From Mugil cephalus (Eukaryota > Chordata > Actinopteri > Mugiliformes > Mugilidae): 64,000 nt of DNA. Where the stretch lies: assembly GCF_022458985.1 (NCBI RefSeq), contig NC_061786.1, forward strand, positions 20,280,974 to 20,344,973, written 5' to 3'. Shown here piece after piece: positions 39,305 through 50,500 of the stretch (position 1 is the first letter of the stretch; each line of letters opens with the position of its first letter). The position numbers were made by a program, and so were the translations under genes. The notes beneath the pieces were generated by a model. It did no database searches. It had not been told where the DNA came from and saw nothing but the letters and a program-made list of their open reading frames with translations.

Positions 39305-39350
39305 ATACACCAAAATGGCAAAAGAATGGACACAAAAGTACGCGATGTGA
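39305..39350 (+). CDS. ube2d3: ube2d3 alternative distal last exon
   Basis: After a pyrimidine-rich tract and GCAG at 39301-39304, a 46-nt exon encodes YTKMAKEWTQKYAM and then TGA. It joins exon 6 (ending 37530) in the same phase as the proximal last exon and gives a 147-aa protein, the standard family length. Its QKYAM end matches the canonical UBE2D C-terminus better than the proximal exon does. The two last exons are mutually exclusive because each carries a stop. About 1.6 kb separates them. Confidence 0.8.
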
Positions 39351-40445
39351 TGGCGTCCTATGGAAAGCTGGTGGAAAATGTTGTTGCTGGTTCAAACTTA
39401 AAATTCCGGGATTCAGTTTTTCTTTTTTCACTTTATTTTTATTTTATTCTTTTGTTTTTGTTTTTTGTTTTTTTTTTGGTTAATCAGAGCATTTTACCCC
39501 TCTTCCTTTTTCCACCTGACGCGCTCATAAGAAGATAGTGTTTCCTCTCTAGGACACGTGCCAGTTTCTGTAACGTCTCGACTCCTCTGTTTTGTATGGA
39601 GTTAAAAAAAAAAAAAAAAGAATATTAATAATAATAATAATAATTATGGTTCTGAGCACTCGGCTTGAGCATGCACCAGTACTTTTCTTTACAGCCCGAA
39701 ATTGGTGATGTTAGTCATTTTTACTCTGCACACACTTAGTAGAATCTGATGCAGCATTTAACCCCACGATGATCCCACCGGGTCGAACCGACTGGATCCT
39801 CTGAGGTTGATACTTCACTGTAGGCTCGGTTTCTAAGAGCACTTGTAAAAAATAAAAGCCTGCATTTTGCCGTAACCCCATTTACTAATGTCTCAAATTG
39901 GCCAAATAAAAAAAAATAAAAAAAAATCAGCATTTTTATTTTTTTAAATCAGAGAAGGAAAATTCTGCTAAATATTGAGGGTTAATGGCTCCTGGACTGG
40001 TGCAACGTTGCTACGTTCTGATCAATAATATAGGAAATCTATTACCTGAGGAAAGAAGTGTATCTTATTCCACTATCAAAGTGTGTGTACAGAGAAGCAC
40101 AGCAGTATATATCAATGTTAAGGAAACAAAATATAAGAACTTCAATGTTGTATTTTATGCATGTTAATAAAGGTAGGCTATTATATCTGATATGTTTCTG
40201 CAAATTAAGTGGATTGTAAAGGTTGAACAGTTGGAAACAATTTGGTTCCCCTCAAAGGCTTTCTATTTCTCTTCTCTTTTTTTTTCTGTTTAGAAGCCAG
40301 TAGATGAGCAGTTAGTTTTTACGCCCACTCAAACACTGTCTTCTTGTAGCCCTAAAATACTGATGCAAAGCTAATGGTTGATAATCAACTTGTGGCTCTG
40401 TTTCTTTTTAGTTTTCCCTTCAATAAAGTTACTCAAACCATAAAA
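39351..40445 (+). terminator. ube2d3: ube2d3 3' UTR and poly(A) signal
   Basis: AATAAA at 40422-40427 (CTTCAATAAAGTTACTC) is a good poly(A) signal about 1.07 kb past the distal stop. AATAAAGG near 40165 is an alternative. No other gene lies between this and manba. Confidence 0.5.
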
Positions 40446-40564
40446 ACGCTCTCTCGTGCTTGGTTTCATTTGAATTAAGAGCATATGTTGGAGACTGATA
40501 CTAATGGGGTTGAAATGGGGATCAACCTCTGAAGGACCTTTTGTTAATGAGTCAAGTGCTTTTA

Positions 40565-40909
40565 TAGTGCAGGTGTCAAATATGCGGCCTGTGGGCTAAA
40601 AACGGCCCATCAGACGGTCTAATCTGGCCGTCGGCATGAGTTTACAAAGTGCAGCAAGTGCATAGCAGACGGCTATTCTTAATGTGTCCACTGTTTCAGT
40701 AAGAGAATTAGACATAACGCAGTGAATAGTTCATTAAAAGTGATCATTCTCCTAATTTACATGTTTTCTGCATTAAAAAAAAAAATAATGGAAAAAGGCT
40801 GATGTTGTTGTTACATATAGGTTTTTATTCTGTTATGTCACTGGTCCGGCCCCCAGATCAAATTGGGCTGAATGTGGCCCCCAAAACTGAAATGAGTTTG
40901 ACCTCACTG
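40565..40909. mobile_element. Small non-autonomous hAT-like element
   Basis: The left end reads TAGTGCAGGTGTCAAATATG. The right end, reverse-complemented, reads CAGTGAGGTCAAACTCATTT. GGCCTGTGGGC and GGTCCGGCCCCCAGATCAAA are words from a very common fish repeat ('CAGGGGTGTCAAACTCA...GGGCCGGAC'). There is no coding capacity. The flanks CTTTTATA and CTTTATAT may be a decayed 8-bp target duplication. Confidence 0.55.
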
Positions 40910-41430
40910 CTTTATATATGCTTTTCTCCTAGACTTGGCTAACTTGCTCTTCCATGCAGTGATTTGGCCTTGGATCGACTTAAATGACTCTCAAGGGAAA
41001 TTGCTTGGTCACAGTAGCTTAGTTGCATATTAATAAATTAACAAATAAATAAAATAAAAATGGTAGAAGCAAAAAATGTGAATAAATGTATAAGTATGAG
41101 AAGAGTTTAGAAGAGATAATAAGGTGCAATAATGTTAGTAACATGGATCTGTTGCAGAAAGGTGAGTTGTAGCTGGATAGAGTAACTTGTTCTTGTTCTT
41201 GTTGTTCTTGTTCTAGTAATTGGATGTCTTGCTTTCATTAAATTATGCTCAAATTATTTCCAAAATTGGGTACTATCTTTAAAAATTTTATATTTAAAAT
41301 CTATATTTCAACTGGAAATTTTATTTTATGTGTGGATATTTAAAATCAGGTTAAATAAACGCGTGGAAAAATTGATGGAATTATTTTTTTATGTATAGAT
41401 CAGCGTCTCTATTATTTATTGTGAGAGGTG

Positions 41431-41473
41431 GTCAGCTGACTGACGCCAGCGGGTCATGTGACAAACCCGGAAG
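41431..41473 (+). promoter_or_regulatory. manba: manba proximal promoter with two E-box palindromes
   Basis: GTCAGCTGAC (41431-41440) and GTCATGTGAC (41453-41462) lie 13 bp apart, about 105-136 bp upstream of the start codon. Both differ by one base from GTCACGTGAC, the CLEAR site bound by TFEB/TFE3 at lysosomal genes. CCGGAAG (41467-41473) is an ETS-like site. Binding is inferred. Confidence 0.5.
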
Positions 41474-41566
41474 AACATTGTAGGCAGACACAAGGAAAAG
41501 ATAAAGAAAGTGAACTTCTGACGAAGGATTTCTCTGATTTACCTGAGCTAAATCAAACCACAGACA

Positions 41567-44500
41567 ATGAAACTCTCTGTGAAAAGTTGTATTTGTGTTT
41601 CGCTGTGCGTGTTTTCCGGGGTTTTGTCGGCATTTTCTCCAGAGACGCCTCTAACTCTGAGTCTGGACGGTAAATGGAGTCTGTCAAACTCCAACGGGTC
41701 CGTGTCTCTGTTCGCAGAGATACCTGGATGCGTCCATTCAGCTCTGCAGCAGCAGGGAATCATCCAGGTACGAACAATTAGCAACTTACGAGCAAGACGT
41801 GGCTGAATTCATGTGATAATCTGAATTACTTTCGTTTTAATGTGCAGGTTTCTGTCATTTCTGTGCAGCTGGTGCCAAATGAATGATGCAAATGCTGCAG
41901 AAAACATTTGATTTAATATCTTCACAGTCGTGTTCTACGTTTTTAGCTACTTTTTCTGTTTTTTACATTCTCAACGTTATTCTAAAAAAAGTATTAAAAA
42001 TATAGACAATTCAATTTTCTGCATGTTTATTTATTAAATGATTAAAAAAAAAACTAAATCTAACTACAATCGTTCACAATTGTAACTAAACTGAACAACG
42101 TTTTCTCCAAAAAAAGATCAAGTATTAAATACTAAACAGTTGTTTACCCTCGAAATAAAAAGAAAGAAAGAAAGAAAGAAAGAAACATAAAAAATAATGG
42201 TCATCCATCACTGTGTTACTGGTTTCATTAAACTGCCACCAGTGAAACCAGGGTTAGGTTTTACTTCATGGTTCATGTTTTAATGCTGTGCACGTCACAG
42301 ATATGTAATATTGGCTCACTTGTTTTGAATAAACAAAAACAATATTTGTTTTATTTGTTTGCGTGGGTTCTCTCAGACTATTTGCAGGATTTATGAGAGG
42401 ATTTATGCAGAAAATATATGACTTATGTTATTATACCTGTCGCAGTAAAAGCAGATCTTATCTTACATTTCATTTCAGGTTTTTCCACCTGGAAACTTGT
42501 CAGTTTCCAGGTGGAAAAACTGGCAAGTCTGCTGACACTTTATTTTTATCTGAGATGTTTGGTGACACTGAGTCAGACTTCCATATTTCTTCCTGTTCCC
42601 GGCATGAAAATGTGACTAAATTGTCTGTAGTTGGTACTAAATGAATGTCATTAAACTTCGTGTCTCTTATTTCAGGATCCATATTTCAGATTCAACGATT
42701 TGTCTTATCGATGGATTGCACTCGACAACTGGACGTACACGACAACATTCACTTCGTCTGCCCAGATGAGGTCAGTGTCATGATCTAGATTATTTATTTA
42801 TTTATTTATTGTTGTTATCTGAGACTCTCTTGCGTATTTTGTGCGTCTACAGGGTCAAACAGAAGGTGCTTCTCATCTTTGATGGCGTGGACACTGTGGC
42901 GTCGGTGTCTCTGAACGGGATCGTCGTGGGAAAGACGGACAACATGTTTCGTAGATACGTACGTTCACTTTACGTTTTCCTTCTCACGTTGATGCGCGTG
43001 TGTTCTGTCAAATAACACCTGATTCTGTTGTGTAGCACTTTTCGGTGAGAGACTCGCTGAAGGACGGCGTCAACGTGCTGAAAGTTGATTTGCTGTCTCC
43101 GGTTGTTTACGCGTCTGAGCGAAGGAACGCTCACACGTCCTACAGAGTTCCTCCTGAGTGTCCTCCAGATGTGCAGAAGGGGGAGTGCCACGTCAATTTC
43201 ATCAGGAAAGTATGTCCTGCTGCCTTTTTACCCTAATGAATTAATTATAAAGTAAAATTCTGCAGATGTTTTTGTTAAATGGGTTGTTTTGAATTGAATC
43301 CCTGTTAATGAGGCGGTTAAGTTCTGCTCTTTGTTCAGTTCCAAAGGAAAACAACTCAAATAACTTTATTTTTCTTCCAACTTTTGTTCTGTTATCGGTC
43401 GGCTTCGTCAGTCGATTGGCATGTTGTGAACCTTTAAAGACAGAGAAACAAAGGTTAACATTTTAATTTAACAGTTTAAGTGAATCTTAAATTAAATACC
43501 AATATTTTAAATCACGTTTCAAATGAAACAAATAGAATAAAGAAAAAAAAAACTGATCCACGAGCTTAAAGATCGGCCCATGTTCAGCATTAAATTTCAT
43601 GAATTTTCCACATTTTTAACATTTAACAGAATTTTAACATTTTTAAACATTTGCATTATCTTTTTAATTTGTCAAACTCATAGTGAAATATCACTTTGTG
43701 CAAACTCATTTATCAAAAATCAATGCTTCTACGTGTTCCTCACCTAATCTACACAGCAGTTAAACATGAACTTGAACGCAGCAAATAACAAGGAAGTAAA
43801 TCAGATATTTCATCGACTGAACCCATGAGGGAACTTGGAGCTTCTTCTATCTGAAGTTTGCTCCATTCTTTCTCAGGCGCTTCAAACCAGGAAATGAGCT
43901 GCTGGTGTGCCACCCTGGTGCACTCTGGGAAGTGTAGTTCTATGATGCACACAGTGTTGAAAATAAGGAAAAGCTCCTTTCCTGACACTCAGCTCAACAA
44001 TGGCAATTTAGAGACATGAACGGTTTAATTACTAGACATAATGTGGTTTGTGGAAACTAGAATATTGAACATCAAGCTTTAAGCAGGAGACATATTTAAT
44101 GTTATGTAAAATATTTATTTTTTTACTTTAGTTTTTCCCCTGCATTAAATAGTTTCTTTCTGTGTTTTATTCATATTTTAATAAATTAACAAAACATCTG
44201 CGTCCTCTGTCCTGGTGCAGGAGCAGAGCTCGTTCAGTTGGGACTGGGGGCCTTCGTTCCCCACGATGGGCCTGTGGAAAGGAGTTCGGCTGGAGGCGTT
44301 CGATACCGTGCATCTGCTCCAGGTTTCCTCCGTTCCACTCTACGGTACGTCTCCTTCAACCTGTTACAAAGCACAGCCTGGATAAACGGAGAGACACAAG
44401 CAGAACGTCTCTCATCTGATGAGTTGAATTATTTACGTGTTTCATAAGAGCTGTTGTGTAACGTGCAGCTGCAGCACTTTAAGACCTTCGGTGTTTTATT

Positions 44501-47500
44501 GCAGCCTGGTTTCATGGATAATGATTGATCAGAAGGTTATTGGAAAGTGTCACAATGAACTCAGCATAAATTCTTGAAGCTCCGCCCACTTCCTGGAATA
44601 ACAAAAACAAACACTAGGAATTCTTCACAGTGTTTTACCGTCTCATTAGGGACTTGTATATACGAAAAGGTATTAATATTTTCTCCCAGTCGCCCATTTA
44701 TCCAGAATAAATCACAGTATTATTGCCCCTTGTGTTTTCTTTCCTCTCTCTGCTTCGTTTTGTGTGAATTTATTATTATTCATGTGGCCTGTTTGTCCAG
44801 ATTCCAGCTGCTCTCAGTGGAGGCTGCAGGTTGAGCTTCTCGTCGACACCGATCAGATGTTGAGTTTAGAAGTGGAGCTCTCCGTCCCCGAGCTGGACTC
44901 CGAGCAAACCTTCCAGACGGGGCTTCTCCGAGGAAAAAACCAGAACAAGTTCACCTTATTCATCAGCACGGTACCTCAAACAGCTCTGTTAGCGTGTAAA
45001 AGAATGACCACAGCAGCCCAACCTAAAGCTGTTAACAGCTTAAATGACTCAAACTTTTTTTTTTTTTTTTTTTTTTTGCACACCACACCCAACAGATGCT
45101 GGATTAGACTGAGCTCTAGGTTCTTTGGAGGCCAAGTCAATACCTTGAACTTGTTATTGTGTTTCCTCAGACTATCCCCGAACCAGTTTTTTTTAATTTG
45201 TGGTGAATGAAAAAAAAAAAAAAAAAGTTTTACTCCAACCATAGGTGAGTATCAGGTTATTGTCATGCGAGTTTCTGATGTGCGACACCCACACATGTTC
45301 ATATTCAAACTGCACCAGCCGCTTGGAGGCGAAGACGCTACTTGGATCAAAGTGCAGTCGCCCTTGTTTCAGCTTGTTTTTTTTGGGGAATAAAAAATTA
45401 CCTGGAAGACTGAGATCTCCACTGCGATCAGGGAGTGCCGCTTCCAGGAAAGTGTTTACATGATCTGCAGTGATGCTTAGGAAGGTGGTATGTGTCCAAG
45501 TAACATGCACATGAATGGAAGCACCAAAAAGTCTCCCAGTAGATCAGTGTCTCGTCTTCTTCCCATCATGCACCCTGGTACAACACGTTCCCATGGTAAC
45601 CGATGCACCCGGCCGGCCACCATGATGGATTCGTTCCTCTTGTCTATTTTTTCGTGCTTCTAACATCAACTCTGAGGACAAAATGTTCACTTGCTGCCTG
45701 ATATATCCCCAGTACTCACAGGAGTAATCGATAATCGATGTTATTCTCTTCACCTGGTCATAACGTAATGGCTGATCAGTGTGCATATATTTCGTCATTG
45801 TCATGTTTGTCATGTTTTTCTCTCCGTCCAGAGCAGCGAGGTGGAGCTGTGGTGGCCCAGGGGCTACGGTGAACAACCCTACTACAACCTGACTGTCAGA
45901 GGATTTCATGACGGATTTTTAATCCTCGACACCGAATCTAAGGTCAGAGCTCACGTCACGTTCTCCTCGCGTAATATTCATCAGAGCTGTGTTGGAGATA
46001 TCTGCAAAGTTTTGATGGAGTTAAATATATTGATGTTATAATACAGGTTCAAATTAAAACACGTGTTGGCAAGATAGTGGAAGGAGTGAATACGTTTTTT
46101 TTACTTCTTCCTGCTCCTTTTTGAACATGAGTTAAGCAACTGTTGTTGTTTTAGTTGTCGTAACCGTTTCTTTTTACTGCTTGTTTTATTTTGGATTCTT
46201 CTTTTTAATTATGTTCAAAACAAAGATCTTCAAATTGAATCAGATCAGATCAAATCAAAATCCAGAATATTTATTGTTTCTTGGTTGTATGTTTTCAGGA
46301 CATGAAGAGTTAACGACAGTAAAGTAAAGTCAAACTCCCAAAGTTCAAAGTAAAAACCCCAAGTTCAGGGAAAATGTGCATGTTTTTTTTTGTTTTTTTT
46401 TTACCTTGTCATCGTCCAAATCTTAAAAAAGTATCATGAATAAAAATCCACACTACAGATTAAACAGATAAATAGAAGCAACATAAAGATACTCTGTCTA
46501 GTAAAATAAACAGTGTGATCAAAACTATTTACAGAATTAGTTTGTGTCCGAGGTGACGTGGTTGTTTGGCCAGTTTCATAGTTTTATTTATTTTGCACAA
46601 TTAAAAAAAGTAATGAAACGGTGCAGGGAGAGGCATGGGAGCGGGCTTATATGTACAATATTATTATAATGCATTAATATCACAATGTCATGTTGTCTTA
46701 AAACACAGAACATCAGAAAATATGAGCACATTCATGACCCAGATTCAGAATGTGGGTTTATGGTCTGTAGGTTAAAAACTTGATGTGTATTTGTTGTGTT
46801 TTGATCATGATGAATCAGGAACGTCTTCAAACGTGGCCCTAATACTTCTGGTTAACTTGAACTTTGCTGTCAGGCCACCAAACACTTATTATTGACCTCT
46901 AATTATCACAGATTCAGTTCTGATGTGAACTGTAACCTGCCAGGTTTCCAGAGGCGCTGAAGTTTGTGTATTTGTAGCTGATTTTAGCCTCAGTCTGTCG
47001 GTCGAGTGTTGATCAGCGTCTCTGCTGCAGGTCTATTTCCGCACGGTGGAACTCGTCCAGGAGCCGATCGTCGGATCTTCGGGCCTGAGCTTTTATTTCC
47101 GCGTCAACGGGAAACCCATTTTCCTGAAAGGCTCCAACTGGATCCCAGCCCACTCCTTCCAGGACCGAGTCACCCCCGCTGTGTGAGTTTCTCCTCCTAA
47201 AGCCGAGCGAGGCGAATATTAATCACTCTTTTGTGTCCGGCCTTTTCAGAGCTACAGAACAGTCAGTGTTGAGTTTTCGGTTATGAATACATTAACGCTG
47301 CCCGCTGCGTGTTTGTGCTGCAGCTTAAGGAACTTGTTGGAGTCGGCGGTGGACGCCAACATGAACGCCCTCAGGGTCTGGGGGGGCGGAGTCTACGAGC
47401 AGGATTCCTTCTACGACCTCTGTGACGAGATGGGGATCATGGTAAATGCAGCCTCCTTTAAAACGTCATCATGTAGTGAAATCTCTCAGTGAGTCTTTGG

Positions 47501-50500
47501 TGGTTAATGGTGAATCCAGGTCAGTGTAGATCTAAAAAGTTCAAACATGGATGGATGGATGCTTTAATTATGCCCTGAGATATTCGGTGTTCAGTAGTTT
47601 CATTAAATACAAACAGGAGGAATTACAGTCAAAGATATAAAAGATATTTGTTTTTTCACCCTTTAACTGTACAGAACTCTGCACAGGAGGAGTAAATACT
47701 GCATGATGCAATATATTATGTAAAAATAATAAAATAAGTTAAAAGTCAGAATAAAAAGGTAAAAATAATTAAAAAAAAAAAGTAAAATTCAATTAGAAGT
47801 CGAACCAAAAAGATAAAATATTGAATAAATAAATAACAAATAACCAATTAATAACCAGACTAAAATGGTAAAAATAAAAAATAAGTAAAATTCAGTTAAA
47901 AGTCAGTATCTTTTTATCTAAAAAGATAAAATATAAAATAAATAAATAACCAAAGACAAATTAATAACCAAACTAAAACAGTAAAAATAAATAAATAAAA
48001 CAAGTAAAATTCAGTTAAAAGTCAGACTAAAAAGATAAAATATCAAATAAATAAATAACCAGATAATAACCAGACAAAAACAGTAAAAATAAATAAAAAA
48101 CAAGTAAAATTCAGTTAAAAGTCAGACTAAAAAGATAAAATATTAAATAAATAAAATTAAATAAATAATCAGACTGAAAGGAAAATAAAATTCAGTTGAA
48201 AGCAAGATTAAACTCATCCATTTGCACAATCCCTGCTCCCAGGGAGAGTTTTATCCTCTGGTTTATCCTCTAGTCTCACCACTAGTCCACTTAGAAACAC
48301 ACAACAAATACAACATGTTTACAATAAACCCTGCGCTAAAAGTCGGTCAAAGAAGTTAATAAGGTCATTTCTGATATTAGGAACTAAAGAGTCTCAGGTA
48401 AAGCAGCAGCCGCCTTTATTTATTTCATGCTTTAAAATAAAATCAAGCAACAAAATCTTAAATTCTGCTCTGTGTGTCTTCCAGGTGTGGCAGGACTTCA
48501 TGTTTGCCTGCGCGTTGTATCCCACCGACGACGACTTCCTGCAGACGGTCAGAGAAGAGGTCGTCCAGCAGGTGGAATTAAGCTCTTGGTTCACGTCACG
48601 TAACTCGTTCCAGGCAGCTTCGTGTATCTTTAGCTGTATTTTGTTTTGTAATTATCTCGTCAGGTCCAGCGGCTGAAGTCTCACCCCTCTATAATAATCT
48701 GGAGCGGGAACAATGAAAACGAAGCGGCTCTGGCTACAAACTGGTTCAACATCCCAACTTCACAGTGGCCGACGTACGACGACGACTACGTGACGCTTTA
48801 TGTGGACAACATAAGGAAGATTGTGCAGGAGGTGAGAGTCCGATTCAGGCACTCATTTAAGAAAGATTGATTAAAATAAAAAAACTGTTTTCAATGCAAG
48901 ATTTGACGGTGTCTCCTGCAGGAGGACGAGAGTCGTCCCTTTCTCGTCTCCAGTCCGACGAACGGAGCCGAGTCGGAGCAGGAGGGATGGGTGGCAACGA
49001 ACCCCTACGACCCTCAGTACGGAGACGTTCACTTCTACAGCTACACACACGACTGCTGGGACTGGACGAGCTTCCCGCGCACGCGCTTCGCCTCCGAGTA
49101 CGGTTTCCAGTCCTGGCCTTCCTTCTCCACCCTGCAGCCGGTCAGTGAATGAATGAATGAATGAATGAGTTAGGATCAGATACTTATCTGCATTTTCTTC
49201 TTTCATCTTATGTGTTTAGACTTTGTAAATTACAACTAACCCTAATTCAAATAAAACAGCTGATCATACACCGATCAGGCATAACATTATGACCACCTTA
49301 CAGCTAATATAAACAGTCGTGACTCATCAGAGAATGAACATGGAGCCTCTGAAGGTGTCCTGTGGACTTATTTTTAAAATGGAACAGTTTGTATTAACGT
49401 TTACATGTCAGTGCAAGAGATTATATCCATATGGCTAATTTCCAAATTAAATTCCTGAACAAAAACATACAAAAGAGAAGAAAAATGCACATGTCCCTAC
49501 AATCATTACACACATTTACACTGTAAATGTGGCTTAACACTCTTGCACACACTGTATCTCTGCTCTCATGGATCATCCCACAGTTTGTACCTTGTACTGT
49601 TGTTCTTTTTTTTGTTTTTAGTTGTTCCTCATCCTGTTTGTGTGTACCTGTGTGTCAGGTTGTGTCATTGCTATGGGGGTGGAGGTGTCTGGTCTGGTCT
49701 AGGTCGGGGCTACATGTCTAAGTAACATCCACACCAATGAATGCCAGGTCTAAAAGTTTCCCAGCAGATCATTAAATTGTCACAAGATGCTCGATGTGAT
49801 TTACTACTCCTGTCGGTGGTCATAATGTTGTGGTTGATCGGTGCAAAATGTGATTTTTAAACCAGAACAAAAAGGAAGAAGCAGAAATGACGAAAGCCAA
49901 CACATTTTAAAACCTCTCACTCTCACTTCCTCCCGTGTTTTTTTATGACGCTGCAGGTTTCCATCAAAGAAGACTGGAGCTACGACAGTAACTTCACCTC
50001 CCACCGTCAGCACCACGAGGGAGGGAACCGGCAGATGCTGCTGCAGGCTGCTCTGCACTTCAACCTGCCAAACTCGACAGACGCCCTGAAAAGATTCACA
50101 GACACTCTCTACATCACTCAGGTGAACACACGGGCACTTTTTAAACCTGCAGGTCTGAGCAGCTCTGCTGGAGCCGCAGACGTTCGCAGATTTCCCAGGA
50201 AAAAAACTGCAGACGGCCTTAAACCTGCGTTACTTATAATCGTGACTTATGAGTGTAGTGAATGTGCAGGTGATGCAGGCCCAGTGTGTGAAGGCTCAGA
50301 CTGAGTTTTATCGCCGGAGTCGGAGTGAAATCATCGGCGGCGAAGGTCACACCATGGGCGCTCTGTACTGGCAGCTCAACGACATTTGGCAGGCGCCGTC
50401 CTGGTCATCCATCGGTGAGTTTGTCAATTCGAGATCATTACGAAAAAAACTTTTATCACTTCAGGTTAATGTGATTTTTCTCGTCGTCTTTGTGCAGAGT

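Noticed and set aside
43749-43988. Minus-strand 79-codon ORF in manba intron 4
   Set aside because: It includes a [12 protein letters not shown]-like stretch but matches no family I know. It may be part of an unnamed repeat.
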